In this document: one piece after another, positions 35,587-45,304 of the stretch | Position numbering within the stretch: position 1 is the stretch's first letter | How the letters are laid out: the number at the start of each line of letters is the position of its first letter | NCBI RefSeq assembly: GCF_018069755.1 | Contig: NZ_JAGQDE010000024.1 | Coordinates: 1-59,985 of the forward strand | Direction of reading: 5' to 3' | DNA: 59,985 bases | From: Ideonella aquatica | GTDB taxonomy: Bacteria > Pseudomonadota > Gammaproteobacteria > Burkholderiales > Burkholderiaceae_C | Translations under genes and position numbers: made by a program | Notes under the pieces: model-generated | What the model saw: only the letters and a program-made list of their open reading frames with translations | What the model was told of the DNA's origin: nothing | Database searches by the model: none

Positions 35587-36092
35587 CACGAGGCCACTTT
35601 GCTGATCTCGCGCCGCAGTGCGGCGATGTCGGCTTCCTTGCGCGTGATCGCCGCCTTCATCTCGGCCACCCGGTCGATGTACTTCTGCGGATTGCGGACT
35701 TCGTCGCCACGGCGCTCGGGCTCGCCATTGTTGTACTCACGGCGCAGGGCTTCCAGCGCGGCTTCTTCCTTGGCCAACTCGGATTCAAGAATGCGGCGGG
35801 CGTCGCTCTCGCGGGCGCGCTGGTCGGCGTCATTGACCTTGGCGCTGGCGGGCGAGCCCGACGGTGCGGGGCGCGCCTTGGGCATGGCCACCGAGGTGGG
35901 CTGCTGGGCTTCGCGGGCCTTGCAGCCGCGCTGCTCGGCTTCCTTGGCGGTGATGGTGTTGGTGAACACGTTGCCGGGGCAGACGTAGTACACCTGCGAG
36001 CCCGCCTGGGCCTGGACGGCCGACGCCGCAGGCAGGCACAGACCGAGGACGAGCAACGCGCCAGAGGCACGGGGAGCGGGAGAGGATCGCAT
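35586..36092 (-). CDS. Small exported protein, DUF4124-like, upstream of ntrB
   Basis: A 168-residue protein with a signal peptide (cleavage near AVQAQAG), a small domain with two Cys residues ('VYYVCPGNVFTNTITAKEAEQRGC', quoted pieces VYYVCPGN and EAEQRGC) and a C-terminal basic/acidic coiled-coil (about residues 95-165). The Cys-bearing part resembles DUF4124. It would be periplasmic. Function is unknown; its position between glnA and ntrB and its translational overlap with ntrB tie it to nitrogen-control transcription. GACAAT lies 6 nt before the ATG. Confidence 0.75.
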   Translation of the reverse strand: MRSSPAPRASGALLVLGLCLPAASAVQAQAGSQVYYVCPGNVFTNTITAKEAEQRGCKAREAQQPTSVAMPKARPAPSGSPASAKVNDADQRARESDARRILESELAKEEAALEALRREYNNGEPERRGDEVRNPQKYIDRVAEMKAAITRKEADIAALRREISKVAS

Positions 36093-36187
36093 GGCGGCAT
36101 TGTCGCTGGATTGGCAGCGCAGCGGGATGACAGGCTGGGGATCAACGCTCGGACCGGACCACCGGCCGACGCCGGGGCTCAACCCCA

Positions 36188-36214
36188 AAGAAAAAGGGAC
36201 GGCCAGGCCGTCCC
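36188..36214 (-). terminator. Rho-independent terminator of glnA
   Basis: On the minus strand a perfect 9-bp stem GGGACGGCC/GGCCGTCCC with a one-base centre (36196-36214) is followed by a T-rich run (complement of AAAGAAAAA at 36187-36195). It lies 25 nt beyond the glnA stop and separates glnA from the ntrBC transcript. Confidence 0.9.
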
Positions 36215-36238
36215 TCTCGCGTGCGATCCCGCCAGGGA

Positions 36239-37654
36239 TCACAGGGCGTAGTACATGTCGTACTCGACCGGGTGCACGGCCATGCGGAAGCGGGTGACTT
36301 CCTGCATCTTCAGGTCGATGTAGGCATCGAGGTAGGCGTCGGTGAACACGCCGCCCTTGGTCAGGAACGCGCGGTCCTTGTCCAGGTACTCGAGGGCCTG
36401 GTCCAGGCTGTGGCAGACGGTCGGGATCTTCGCGTCCTCTTCCGGCGGCAGGTGGTACAGGTCCTTGGTGGCGGCCTCGCCCGGGTGGATCTTGTTCTCC
36501 ACGCCGTCCAGGCCCGCCATCAGCAGCGCGGCGAAGCACAGGTACGGGTTGGCGGAAGGATCCGGGAAGCGGGCTTCCACGCGGCGGCCCTTCGGGTTGG
36601 CCACGTAGGGGATGCGGATCGAGGCCGAGCGGTTCTTGGCCGAGTAGGCCAGCTTGACCGGGGCTTCGAAACCGGGGACCAGGCGCTTGTAGCTGTTGGT
36701 GCCGGGGTTGGTGATGGCGTTTAGCGCGCGGGCGTGCTTGATGATGCCGCCGATGTAGTACAGCGCGAACTCGCTCAGGCCGGCATAGCCGTCGCCCGCG
36801 AACAGGTTCTTGCCGTCCTTCCAGACCGACTGGTGCACGTGCATGCCGGAACCGTTGTCGCCAACGATGGGCTTGGGCATGAAGGTGGCGGTCTTGCCGT
36901 AGGCATGGGCCACGTTCACGATGATGTACTTCTGCAGCTGCAGCCAGTCAGCGCGCTGAACGAGCGAGCTGAACTTGGTGCCGATTTCCATCTGGCCGGC
37001 GTTGGCCACTTCGTGGTGGTGCACTTCGACCGGGATGCCCAGCTGCTCGAGCAGCAGGCACATCTCGGAGCGCATGTCCTGGCCGCTGTCGACCGGCGGG
37101 ACCGGGAAGTAGCCGCCCTTGACGGTGGGACGGTAGCCGGTGTTGCCGTGCTCGTACTCCTTGCTGGAGTTCCAGGCGGCTTCCTCGGACTCGATCTTGA
37201 AGAACGAGCCGCCCATTTCGTTGCCCCAGCGCACGCTGTCGAACACGAAGAACTCGGGTTCCGGACCGAAGTAGGCGACGTCGCCCAGGCCCGAGGCCTT
37301 CATGTAGGCCTCAGCGCGCTTGGCCAGCGAGCGCGGATCGCGCTCGTAGGGCTTGCCATCGGTGGGATCGATGACGTCGCAGGTCAGGATCAGCGTCGGC
37401 TCTTCGAAGAACGGGTCGATGTTGGCCGTGTTCGGGTCCGGCATCAGCAGCATGTCCGACGCTTCGATGCCCTTCCAGCCGGCGATCGACGAGCCGTCGA
37501 ACGCATGGCCCGACTGGAACTTGTCTTCGTCAAAAGCGGACACGGGCACGGAGACGTGCTGTTCCTTGCCACGGGTATCGGTGAAGCGGAAGTCAACGAA
37601 CTTGACGTCGTTGTCCTTCACGAGCTTCATCACGTCGGCGACGGTCTTGGCCAT
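36239..37654 (-). CDS. glnA: Glutamine synthetase, type I
   Basis: A 471-residue enzyme making glutamine from glutamate, ammonia and ATP. It has '[17 protein letters not shown]', 'EPEFFVFD', '[13 protein letters not shown]', '[10 protein letters not shown]' and '[13 protein letters not shown]', and the adenylylation-site tyrosine in '[10 protein letters not shown]', as in GSI-beta enzymes. CCAGGAG lies 8 nt before the ATG. The upstream region has a sigma-54 promoter and two NtrC sites, so expression should rise on nitrogen limitation. A strong terminator follows. Confidence 0.99.
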   Translation of the reverse strand: MAKTVADVMKLVKDNDVKFVDFRFTDTRGKEQHVSVPVSAFDEDKFQSGHAFDGSSIAGWKGIEASDMLLMPDPNTANIDPFFEEPTLILTCDVIDPTDGKPYERDPRSLAKRAEAYMKASGLGDVAYFGPEPEFFVFDSVRWGNEMGGSFFKIESEEAAWNSSKEYEHGNTGYRPTVKGGYFPVPPVDSGQDMRSEMCLLLEQLGIPVEVHHHEVANAGQMEIGTKFSSLVQRADWLQLQKYIIVNVAHAYGKTATFMPKPIVGDNGSGMHVHQSVWKDGKNLFAGDGYAGLSEFALYYIGGIIKHARALNAITNPGTNSYKRLVPGFEAPVKLAYSAKNRSASIRIPYVANPKGRRVEARFPDPSANPYLCFAALLMAGLDGVENKIHPGEAATKDLYHLPPEEDAKIPTVCHSLDQALEYLDKDRAFLTKGGVFTDAYLDAYIDLKMQEVTRFRMAVHPVEYDMYYAL

Positions 37655-37741
37655 CAGAAAGGCTCCTGGCGGATGGTTGGCTGAGAAGATTCGGGAATGA
37701 AATCCGGGGACGGCGGTCGGGCCGTGGGAGGCCCCATTTCA

Positions 37742-37760
37742 GGGTTCACCCGTGGAACCC
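37742..37760 (-). other. Hairpin in the glnA leader
   Basis: GGGTTC (37742-37747) and GAACCC (37755-37760) form a 6-bp stem with a 7-nt loop, inside the predicted glnA 5' untranslated region (start point near 37770). It may stabilise the mRNA; no regulatory role can be assigned. Confidence 0.35.
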
Positions 37761-37780
37761 GACTGCAGCGGGCGGAATGT

Positions 37781-37796
37781 AGCAGAAAGCGTGCCC
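37781..37796 (-). promoter_or_regulatory. Sigma-54 promoter of glnA
   Basis: The minus strand reads GGGCACG-CTTT-CTGCT, with GG at -24 and GC at -12 separated by exactly 10 nt, matching the sigma-54 consensus TGGCACG-N4-TTGCW closely. The start point would be near 37770, leaving a leader of about 115 nt. Confidence 0.85.
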
Positions 37797-37877
37797 AAAT
37801 CTGGTGATCGACCGGCGCGATTCAGTGGCCCAAGTGCCCCTTGGCGCGCGGGACTTGACGGCCAAACCTTCCGAGAT

Positions 37878-37916
37878 TGCACTGATTTGGTGAACTCATT
37901 GCACCACCATGGTGCA
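37878..37916 (-). promoter_or_regulatory. Two NtrC-binding sites upstream of glnA
   Basis: TGCACC-ACCAT-GGTGCA (37900-37916) is a perfect NtrC-type dyad. TGCACT-GATTT-GGTGAA (37878-37894) is a weaker second site with the same 5-nt spacing. Their centres are 22 bp apart and they lie about 80-120 bp upstream of the sigma-54 promoter, the normal enhancer layout. Confidence 0.85.
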
Positions 37917-37928
37917 ACGCGAACGCCC

Positions 37929-38714
37929 TCATTCGGTGCTGACGCGCAAGGCGGGAAAGGCCGCCAGCCCGTCCTTCAGCGCCTCAAAGGCCTGGGCCGC
38001 GAGCGCCGGCTCGCCCTTGACGCCCAGTTCGATGTGCCGGCCGCGCTGCGGATGGTCGACGCTGGGCAGGCTGAAGACCCGCACGCCGGTGAACCGCGCC
38101 TCGATGGACTCCATCAACGGCGTCAGCGTGGCCTCCAGGCCGTTGTGGACGTACAGCGCATGTTCGGCATGCGGCAGCGGCCGCAGGTCGGCATAGCAGG
38201 TGTCGAGCACCCACTCGATCATCGGGTGCGCCATCACCGGAAAGCCCGGCACGAAATGCAGACGGCCCAGGCTGAAGCCGGGGATCTTGTTGTACGGGTT
38301 GGGGATCAGCGTGGCGCCTTCCGGGAAGACGCCCATGTTCAGGCGGTGCACGTTGTCGGGCCGGTCGGGCTCCCAGGCCACGCCCTGCTCGGCAGCCACC
38401 TCACGCATGCGCTCCTCGATCAGCGCCTTGGCACCCGGGTGCAGGGACAGCGGCAGACCGGCGGCCAGTGCCGCGCACTGGCGCGTGTGATCGTCGGGCG
38501 TGGCGCCGATGCCGCCACAGGAGAAGACGATGTCGCCGCTGGCGCGCGCCTCCTTCAGCGCGGCGATGATGCGCGGCCGGTCGTCACCGATGAACTGCGC
38601 CCAGCCCAGCGCATGGCCACGCGCACCAAGCAGTTCGACCACCTTGGGCAGGTGCTTGTCCTGGCGGCGACCAGAGAGGATCTCGTCGCCGATCACAAGC
38701 AGGCCGAAACTCAT
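37929..38714 (-). CDS. CinA/MoaB-like molybdopterin-binding domain protein
   Basis: A 261-residue protein of the competence/damage-inducible CinA N-terminal type. 'LLVIGDEILSGRRQDKHLPKVVELL' elements (LVIGDEILSGRRQD), 'VFSCGGIGATPDDHT' and 'VPGFPVMAHPMIEWVL' match the MoCF-biosynthesis/MoaB-like fold of CinA. It lacks the C-terminal nicotinamide-nucleotide amidohydrolase domain, so it is not a full CinA. Related stand-alone proteins are often ADP-ribose pyrophosphatases or uncharacterised. The start overlaps the EI24 gene stop by 4 nt. It is the last gene of a five-gene string. Confidence 0.82.
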   Translation of the reverse strand: MSFGLLVIGDEILSGRRQDKHLPKVVELLGARGHALGWAQFIGDDRPRIIAALKEARASGDIVFSCGGIGATPDDHTRQCAALAAGLPLSLHPGAKALIEERMREVAAEQGVAWEPDRPDNVHRLNMGVFPEGATLIPNPYNKIPGFSLGRLHFVPGFPVMAHPMIEWVLDTCYADLRPLPHAEHALYVHNGLEATLTPLMESIEARFTGVRVFSLPSVDHPQRGRHIELGVKGEPALAAQAFEALKDGLAAFPALRVSTE

Positions 38715-39583
38715 GGCAACCTCGGAGCGTCGGTGACCGGAGGCAGCGGTGCCGCAGGTGGCTCGACGGGCACCACCTCGACCGTCTGGCGGCGGCGCAG
38801 TTCATCCAGCGCCGCCAGCGCATAGTGGGCAAACCACAGCGCCGCGAAGGCAAACACCAGCGTGTACAGCCACACGGCCACCGCGATCATCACCGGTGCG
38901 AAGATCAAGGCTGCCGCGCCGCCCACCGCCCAGATCAGCGACGGCGCCGCACCCAGGTAGCCGGTGACCACGCCAATCAGCAGCAGCGGCCAGCGGTGCT
39001 CGGCCACCAGCGTGCGGCGCTCGGCGGCGCTGGCGGTGTCGGCCAGCACGTCAAAGCCCATCACCTGGCGCGTCAGCCAGCCCCAGATCAGCGGTGGAAT
39101 GATCAGCACCAGCGGCGGGATCAGCCACAGCGGCATGCTCACCAGCAGCGCCAGCATCGCCACGGCCGTGCAGCCCACCGACCACAGCACAGCGGTCACG
39201 AAGGACGCGCCATGGCGCTGCTCCAGGGCCGGAAAGCGCCGCTCGCGCACCAGGCGGGCCACGGCGGGCGTGGCCAACCAGGCCACCAACAGCAGGCTCA
39301 GCACCACGACCAAGGGCACCGCCAGTGCCAGCACGATCACCGGCCCCACCAGCGAACGCCAGGCGGCACCCAGGTTCACCTCGATCCACTGCAGCATCGC
39401 GGCCACCAGTGACCAGCCCTCCAGCGTGGCCCGCACACCGGACACCGCCGGCTCCCAGAACAGCCAGCCCAGCCCGACCGCCAGCACCGAGGACAGCAGC
39501 AGTGGCAGCACGGTCAGGCCCATGACCCGGGGCAGGAACAGGTAGGCGCCGGCGCGCCAGAAGGAGTCGAGCAGCAGCTTCAT
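38711..39583 (-). CDS. EI24/CysZ-like membrane protein
   Basis: A 290-residue inner-membrane protein with about six hydrophobic segments and a Pro-rich cytoplasmic tail. 'LLLDSFWRAGAYLFLPRVMGLTVLPLLLS' (in part: SFWRAGAYLFLPRVM) is the typical start of betaproteobacterial EI24-domain proteins, and 'WLTRQVMGFDVLADTASAAERR' (in part: RQVMGFDVLA) is a second conserved stretch. The family includes the sulfate permease CysZ; no transport has been shown for this branch as far as I can say. TATCCT sits 6 nt before the ATG. Confidence 0.8.
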   Translation of the reverse strand: MKLLLDSFWRAGAYLFLPRVMGLTVLPLLLSSVLAVGLGWLFWEPAVSGVRATLEGWSLVAAMLQWIEVNLGAAWRSLVGPVIVLALAVPLVVVLSLLLVAWLATPAVARLVRERRFPALEQRHGASFVTAVLWSVGCTAVAMLALLVSMPLWLIPPLVLIIPPLIWGWLTRQVMGFDVLADTASAAERRTLVAEHRWPLLLIGVVTGYLGAAPSLIWAVGGAAALIFAPVMIAVAVWLYTLVFAFAALWFAHYALAALDELRRRQTVEVVPVEPPAAPLPPVTDAPRLP

Positions 39584-39597
39584 GGGTGCAGGATAAG

Positions 39598-40626
39598 TCA
39601 GGCGCGGCCCCACAGGCGCAGCAGGCCCAGGCGCTGCTGTGCCCAGAAGCCGCCGCCGTAGTCGCGCGCGCCTTCGTCAGGCCATTGGTCGCGGATGCCG
39701 CAGGGCCCGTTGTCATGGCGAAAATCGGCGGTGCCCAGCAGCCAGTCCCACAGCGGGAACAGCACCGCAAAGTTGCAGCCGCCCAGCGTGCCCTTGCCAT
39801 GCGACTCGTGGCCGAGGCCGGCGGCGTGGTGGCGCCGATGGAAGGCCGGCCCCACCAGCAGCCGCTCGCCGAGCCAGCCAAAGGACAGGCGCAGATTGGC
39901 GTGCGCCAGGTTCTCGACCAGCTGCGACAAGGCGATCAGCGCCACGAACTGGCCCGGTGCCACGCCGATGACCCGTGCCGCCAGCACGAACACGGCGTCG
40001 ACGATCAGGCTGTCGAGCAGGTGGTTGCGGCTGTCGCTCCACATCGTCACGTGGCGCTGGCTGTGGTGCACTGCATGCAGGGCCCACCACCAGTTGAACT
40101 GGTGCTGGGCGCGGTGCAGCCCGTAGTTCAGCAGGTCAAAGACCAGCAGATAGACCAGGAAGCCGGCCAGCTGCGTGTCGCTGACCCCCGGCCACCAGGG
40201 GGCGATCCACTGATCCAGGTGCCAGCCGTCGACGCCGTGCACCGCCAGCCAGCCGAACAGCGCGTTGAACAGCGGATCGACTGCGAAGAACAGCGCCACG
40301 CGGAACAGGCCCAGCCGGTGGATCAGCGTGTAGAGCACATCGACGCGCACCGCCCGCCGACGCTCGGCCCGGGCTTGCGGCGTGGCCGCTGGCGCCTCGT
40401 CGGGCCGCCAACGCTGCAATGGCGCGATCAGCAGCAGCATGGCGGTGATCTGCAGCAGGCCGACCAGCAGCCAGCCGGTGGCGTCAAAACCATCACTGAT
40501 GAACGAGCCCAGCCCGGCGTGGAACAGCAGCGGCTGCACCACGCCTTCGAACAGGGCCTGTTGTGCGTCGCCGAAGGCGCCAGTCAGCGCATCGACCGCG
40601 GCGTTGAGGCTGTCGATGAGGCTCAT
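39598..40626 (-). CDS. Sterol desaturase/fatty acid hydroxylase family protein
   Basis: A 342-residue membrane di-iron oxygenase-type protein. The three His boxes are HRAQH, HAVHHSQRH and HRRHH, with about four or five hydrophobic segments around them. The family hydroxylates or desaturates lipid chains and sterol-like lipids. The lipid acted on here is unknown. The ATG at 40626 overlaps the stop of the polysaccharide-deacetylase gene by 4 nt, so the two are translationally coupled; the longer open frame upstream is not needed. Confidence 0.88.
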   Translation of the reverse strand: MSLIDSLNAAVDALTGAFGDAQQALFEGVVQPLLFHAGLGSFISDGFDATGWLLVGLLQITAMLLLIAPLQRWRPDEAPAATPQARAERRRAVRVDVLYTLIHRLGLFRVALFFAVDPLFNALFGWLAVHGVDGWHLDQWIAPWWPGVSDTQLAGFLVYLLVFDLLNYGLHRAQHQFNWWWALHAVHHSQRHVTMWSDSRNHLLDSLIVDAVFVLAARVIGVAPGQFVALIALSQLVENLAHANLRLSFGWLGERLLVGPAFHRRHHAAGLGHESHGKGTLGGCNFAVLFPLWDWLLGTADFRHDNGPCGIRDQWPDEGARDYGGGFWAQQRLGLLRLWGRA

Positions 40627-41414
40627 GGCGCCGACGCGGCCAGCGCCGCGCGGTAGGTCGGGTGATCGCGCAGCGACGCAAAGCACAGGCCGCGGGCCTT
40701 CAGGCCGGTGATCAAGGGCTCCAGCACCGCCGGCGCCCAGGGGTCCTGGCGCGACCAGATGCCCAGGTGGGCCAGCAGCACATCGCCGGGCCGGATGTCG
40801 CGCAGCGCCTTGTCAAGCAGTTGACGGTTGGGGAAGCGGTCGCTGGACAACTCGTCGCCCAGGAAGCCCGCCGGACTCCAGCCCACGTGCGCCCAGCCGC
40901 AGGACGCCGCCGCCCGCAGCAGGGCCGGCGAGGTCTTGCCACCCGGCGCACGAAACAGGCGCGGCATGCTGCGGCCGGTCATCTGCGTGAAGCGGGTGCG
41001 CACGCGCTCGAGTTCCTGGCAGTAGTCCTGCGCGCTCCAGCGCAGCGCCTGGCCGCTGCGCGGGCCGGCACTGGGGCGCATGTCGAAGCCGCCGTCCGCG
41101 CGGTCGGCGCGCCAGTAGACATGGTCAAAGGTGTGGCTGCCGAACACATGGCCCTCTTCGGCCCGCGCTTTCCACCACGGCGCCCAGCGATCATCCAGAC
41201 TGCCGCCACCGTCCAGCGTGCGCTCATTGGCCAGGAAGAAGACCGCGGGCACCTGCTGACGCTGCAAGACTTCGGCCACCAGCGGCGCCACGCCCATGTG
41301 GCCAGTGTCGAAGCTCAGATAGATCGGTCGATCGCAGGCGGCGCCCGCCGCCAGCGGCCAGGCGACCGCGGCCAGCAGCAGCCCGCGCCGCAGCGCGTCA
41401 CTGCCGCGGCGCAT
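40623..41414 (-). CDS. NodB-type polysaccharide deacetylase family protein, variant motif
   Basis: A 263-residue exported protein (signal peptide cleaved near AGAAC). The NodB fold is shown by 'IYLSFDTGHMG', the metal-binding HTFDH (H94 and H98) and 'RAPGGK'. The first motif is normally TFDDG; here the catalytic Asp36 remains but the metal-binding Asp is Thr37, so activity or metal use may differ. The ATG at 41414 gives a regular signal peptide and overlaps the end of the beta-propeller gene; Met codons at 41435 and 41453 are alternatives. A cell-envelope polysaccharide substrate is inferred. Confidence 0.8.
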   Translation of the reverse strand: MRRGSDALRRGLLLAAVAWPLAAGAACDRPIYLSFDTGHMGVAPLVAEVLQRQQVPAVFFLANERTLDGGGSLDDRWAPWWKARAEEGHVFGSHTFDHVYWRADRADGGFDMRPSAGPRSGQALRWSAQDYCQELERVRTRFTQMTGRSMPRLFRAPGGKTSPALLRAAASCGWAHVGWSPAGFLGDELSSDRFPNRQLLDKALRDIRPGDVLLAHLGIWSRQDPWAPAVLEPLITGLKARGLCFASLRDHPTYRAALAASAP

Positions 41415-42444
41415 GGTCCAGCGTGTAGATCCCATGGGGCGAGCGTCCCACATTGACCTGGCGGATCACCTTGCCCTGCTCGATGTCGACCCAGGTGACC
41501 TTGCGCGCCCAGCGCGAACTGAGCAGCAGCGTCTTGCCATCGGCTGACACGTCCATGCAGTCCGGGCCGCCCGGGCCGGGCAGCGTGCGCACCACGGTCA
41601 TGCGCTGGGTGTCGATCATGCTGACCGTGTTCGCCACGCGGTTGCTGACGAAGATGTGGCGCTTGTCGCCCAGCGCGCGGAAGGCATGTGCGCCCTCGCC
41701 GGTCTCGATGCGCCTGATCAGCTTGGCCGGACCGCTGGAGACGTCATAGACCTCGACAAAGCGGTCGCCGGTGAGCCCCACGAACAGCGTCTTGTCATCG
41801 GCCGTGAGGTAGACATCGGCCGGCAGCGAGCCGGTGGGCACGCGCCAGCGGATGCTCTGGGTGGCCAGATCCACCGCGATCAGCTCGCTGCTGTCCTGCA
41901 TCGACGCATAGACCACCGAGCTCTTGCTGTCGATCCACTGGTGGCTGGGCGTCTTTCCGGTGGCGATGCGCTTGACCAGCTTCATCGGCTCGGTGCTGCT
42001 CTCGGGCTGCCAGCGGTAGATGTCGACATGGTTGAGCCGGTTGGCCAGCGTGACGAACCACTTCATGTCGGGCGAGAAACGCAGCTGGTAGGGGTCGACG
42101 ATGCCGGTCAGCGTGCGCTGCACCGTGGCGGTCAGGGGGTCGATGAAGGTCAGGGTGTCGCCCACCGCATTGGCCACCAGCAGCGATTTTTCGTCCGGCG
42201 TCAGGTACAGGTGGTGCGGCTCCTTGCCCACCGGGATGCGCTTGATCTCCTTGAAGCTGACCGGATCGATGACGCTGACATTGGCGTCCAGCGAGTTGAG
42301 CACGAAGATCGGTCGCTGACCCGGCGGCGGCGCCACAGCGGCTGGCTGGGCAGCGGCCGGCGCCGCGCCCAGCAGCGATGCGGCGGTCAGCACACTGGCC
42401 ACAACGCCCGCCAGGGCACGGAAGGGGCGGTTCACAAGGGTCAC
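41398..42444 (-). CDS. Exported YVTN/YncE-type beta-propeller protein
   Basis: A 348-residue periplasmic protein. The signal peptide ends near AAAQPAA. Repeated blades of about 42 residues follow, each with a pattern like 'IFVLNSLDANVSVIDP', 'LLVANAVGDTLTFIDP', 'IFVSNRVANTVSMIDT', the YVTN/NHL-like seven-bladed propeller. Such proteins bind ligands or partners or carry cofactors; none is evident. No ATG fits: GTG 42444 (or GTG 42435) is chosen because the signal peptide begins there. It heads the deacetylase-desaturase-EI24-CinA string, overlapping the deacetylase gene. Confidence 0.8.
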   Translation of the reverse strand: MTLVNRPFRALAGVVASVLTAASLLGAAPAAAQPAAVAPPPGQRPIFVLNSLDANVSVIDPVSFKEIKRIPVGKEPHHLYLTPDEKSLLVANAVGDTLTFIDPLTATVQRTLTGIVDPYQLRFSPDMKWFVTLANRLNHVDIYRWQPESSTEPMKLVKRIATGKTPSHQWIDSKSSVVYASMQDSSELIAVDLATQSIRWRVPTGSLPADVYLTADDKTLFVGLTGDRFVEVYDVSSGPAKLIRRIETGEGAHAFRALGDKRHIFVSNRVANTVSMIDTQRMTVVRTLPGPGGPDCMDVSADGKTLLLSSRWARKVTWVDIEQGKVIRQVNVGRSPHGIYTLDHAPRQ

Positions 42445-42552
42445 GTCAGCACCAGAAACAGCGAACCTGCCAGTGTAGACGCGACCCTGGGACAACCCGC
42501 ATGGACATGCCAGCCTCGGCGTTGCCAAGTGCTCGCCCGGGCCGAAAGTCCC

Positions 42553-43365
42553 TTACTCGTCGTCGCCACCCAACACGCCGCCCAGCAGACCGCCGCCGAC
42601 GATGCCGCCCAGCACCGAGCCCTCCTCGCGCGAGCCGCCCATCTGCGGCGCAGCGGCGAACACGCGGCTGGCCAGACGCGAGAACGGCAGGCTCTGCAGC
42701 CACACCGTGCCCGGACCACTGAGCTTGGCGAAGAACAGGCCCTCGCCGCCGAACAGCGCGGTCTTGATCTTGCCGACGTACTGGATCTCGAAGTTCACAT
42801 TGGGTGTGAAGGCCACCACGCAGCCGGTGTCGACCAGCAGGGTCTCGCCCGGCTTGAGCTCGCGCTTGACCACCGTGCCGCCGGCATGCACGAACGCCAG
42901 GCCATCGCCTTCAAGCTTTTGCATGATGAAGCCCTCGCCGCCGAAGAAGCCCACCGACAGCTTCTGCTGGAAGTAGATGCCCAGCGACACGCCACGCGCC
43001 GCGCACAGGAAGGCATCCTTCTGGCAAACCAGCATGCCACCCATCTGGCGCAGGTCCATGGGGATGATCTTGCCCGGGTACGGTGCCGCAAAGGCGACGC
43101 GCTGCTTGGCTGGCGCGTTGTTGGTGTAGACCGTGGTGAACAGCGACTCACCGGTGATCAGGCGCTTGCCAGCGCCCAGCAGCTTGCCGAAAAAGCCACC
43201 GCCCTGGTTGGAGCCGTCACCGAAGACGGTATCCATGCCGATGCCGGCCTCCATGAACATCAGGCTGCCGGCCTCGCCGACCGCCGCCTCGCCGGGGTCG
43301 AGTTCGACCTCGACGAACTGCATTTCCGAGCCCTTGATCTCGTAGTCCACCACATCCATGGCCAT
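42553..43365 (-). CDS. AIM24/TIGR00266 family protein
   Basis: A 270-residue soluble protein of the AIM24 family (tryptophan RNA-binding attenuator-like beta fold). '[31 protein letters not shown]' elements ([18 protein letters not shown]), '[23 protein letters not shown]' elements (APYPGKI) and '[19 protein letters not shown]' are family features. The tail is Gly-rich ([11 protein letters not shown]) and acidic at the end. Function is unknown in bacteria. AGGAGAG precedes the first of two in-frame ATGs (43365). Confidence 0.88.
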   Translation of the reverse strand: MAMDVVDYEIKGSEMQFVEVELDPGEAAVGEAGSLMFMEAGIGMDTVFGDGSNQGGGFFGKLLGAGKRLITGESLFTTVYTNNAPAKQRVAFAAPYPGKIIPMDLRQMGGMLVCQKDAFLCAARGVSLGIYFQQKLSVGFFGGEGFIMQKLEGDGLAFVHAGGTVVKRELKPGETLLVDTGCVVAFTPNVNFEIQYVGKIKTALFGGEGLFFAKLSGPGTVWLQSLPFSRLASRVFAAAPQMGGSREEGSVLGGIVGGGLLGGVLGGDDE

Positions 43366-43480
43366 GTTTCTCTCCTGTTCGGGGGTATCTGGGACGGCGC
43401 GCATCGTACCAAGGCGCGATGCCCCCTGGTTCGCTCCGGATGGTCGCAGGCGGCGTGGGCGCGCTATGCTGACTGTCACC

Positions 43481-45304
43481 ATGAGCCCAGTCCTGACCCC
43501 CTGGCGCCGCCGCGCCCACGCACCGCTGGTGACCACCGCCCTGGCGGCCGGCCTGCTCCTGGCGCCTGTGCCCGGCGTGGCCGCCACCGCCGCCGCGCAC
43601 CAGGCCGCCAGCACGCCGCGAGACTTTGCCTCGACAAGCCATGCCTTCATCGAGGCCCTGTGGCGCATCGACCCCGACGGCGCCATCTATGCCGGCCGCT
43701 ACGAGGGCAGCGGCCGCTTGCCCGTGCCCGATGCCGCGGCCCGCGCGGCACGGCTGGCCTTCGTCACCCAATGGCAGCAGCGGCTGGATGCGGTGAGCGC
43801 CCAGTCGCTGGGTGTCCACCAGCGCACCGACCTGGTCCAGCTGCGCAACAAGCTCGACCAGGACCGCTTCGAGCTGGAAGTGCTGCGCCAGTACAGCTGG
43901 GATCCGTCCAGCTACAGCGTGGCCGGCCCGATCGACCTGATGCTGCAGACCCGCTTTGCCCCCGAGCCCCGGCGCCTGCGTCTGCTGCTGCAGCGAATCC
44001 AGGGCATCCCAGCCTACTACCAGGCCGCGCAGCAGGCCATCGAACGACCCACGCGCGAGCATACCCAGCTGGCCATTGAGCAAGCGCCCGGCAACCTATC
44101 GGTGCTGGACGAGCTGGGACGCGCCGCACGCGCCTCCAAAGCCCTGGGCGCCGCCGAGCATCGCCAGTTCGAGGCCCGGCTGGCCGACGCCAAGGCCGCG
44201 GTGGCCGGCTATGTCGAGTTCCTGCGCGCCCAGCTGCGCCGCATGGATGCCGAGCCCGGCTACGCCCGCCCATTCCGCCTGGGCGCCGATCTCTACGAGC
44301 CGAAGTTCCGGCTGGAGATCCAGTCCGAGCGCAGCGCCGCCCAGACCTATGAAGCGGCCTTGCAGGCCCGCGAGCAATTGCTGGCCCAGATGACCGAGCT
44401 GGCCCGCAGCCTGTGGCCACAGTGGATGGGCGCCGCCAGCCCACCGACCGACCGTCTGCCGCTGATCGGGCAGGTGATCGAGCGTCTCAGCCACCGGCAC
44501 GTCGCCCGCGCCGAGTTCTACCCCGAGATCCGCCGCCAGATCGCCACGCTGCAGGCCTGGGTGCGCCAGAAAGACCTGATCAGCCAGGACCCGCGCAAGC
44601 CCTTGGTGGTGCGTGAAACGCCGGTGTACCAGCGCGGCGTGGCCGGTGCCGGCATCGATGCCCCGGGGCCCTACCGCCCGCAGGACCGCACCTATTACAA
44701 CGTCACGCCACTCGATGACCTGAGCGACGAGCAGGCCGAAAGCACGCTGCGTGAGTACAACCACTGGATCCTGCAGATCCTCAACATCCACGAGGCCGTG
44801 CCGGGCCACTACACGCAACTGGTGCATGCCAACCGCTCGCGCTCGCTGGTGAAAACGCTGTTCGGCAATGGCGCCATGGTGGAGGGCTGGGCCGTCTTCA
44901 GCGAACGCATGATGCTGGAGAACGGCTGGGGCGACCAGGCGCCCGAGATGTGGCTGATGTGGTGCAAGTGGAACCTGCGCAGCGTCACCAACGCCATCCT
45001 GGACTACAGCGTCCACGTACAGGGCATGACCGAAGCCGAAGGCGTGGACCTGCTGACCCGGCAGGCCTTCCAGACCCGGCAGGAAGCGCGCGAGAAATGG
45101 CGCCGCGTGACCCTCACCTCGGTGCAGCTGACCAGCTACTTCAGCGGCTACAACGACATCATGGCGCTGCGCGCGGCGCGCCAGGCCCAGTTGGGCGAGC
45201 GCTTCCGCGTGAAGGACTTCAATGAGCAGTTCCTGAGCTACGGCAACGCGCCGGTCAGCGCCATTCGCGCGCTGATGCTGGACACGCAGCCCCAGCCGAA
45301 ATGA
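43481..45304 (+). CDS. DUF885 family exported peptidase-like protein
   Basis: A 607-residue protein with a signal peptide (cleavage near GVAATAA). DUF885 proteins are related to M32-like metallopeptidases. The HExxxGH motif is H437-E438-AVPG-H443, followed by '[32 protein letters not shown]' elements ([13 protein letters not shown]), where Glu in EGW is the probable third ligand. The start ATG 43481 is preceded by TATGCT 10 nt upstream; an in-frame ATG at 43466 would lengthen the signal. It converges on ssrA across a strong hairpin. Confidence 0.88.
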   Translation: MSPVLTPWRRRAHAPLVTTALAAGLLLAPVPGVAATAAAHQAASTPRDFASTSHAFIEALWRIDPDGAIYAGRYEGSGRLPVPDAAARAARLAFVTQWQQRLDAVSAQSLGVHQRTDLVQLRNKLDQDRFELEVLRQYSWDPSSYSVAGPIDLMLQTRFAPEPRRLRLLLQRIQGIPAYYQAAQQAIERPTREHTQLAIEQAPGNLSVLDELGRAARASKALGAAEHRQFEARLADAKAAVAGYVEFLRAQLRRMDAEPGYARPFRLGADLYEPKFRLEIQSERSAAQTYEAALQAREQLLAQMTELARSLWPQWMGAASPPTDRLPLIGQVIERLSHRHVARAEFYPEIRRQIATLQAWVRQKDLISQDPRKPLVVRETPVYQRGVAGAGIDAPGPYRPQDRTYYNVTPLDDLSDEQAESTLREYNHWILQILNIHEAVPGHYTQLVHANRSRSLVKTLFGNGAMVEGWAVFSERMMLENGWGDQAPEMWLMWCKWNLRSVTNAILDYSVHVQGMTEAEGVDLLTRQAFQTRQEAREKWRRVTLTSVQLTSYFSGYNDIMALRAARQAQLGERFRVKDFNEQFLSYGNAPVSAIRALMLDTQPQPK

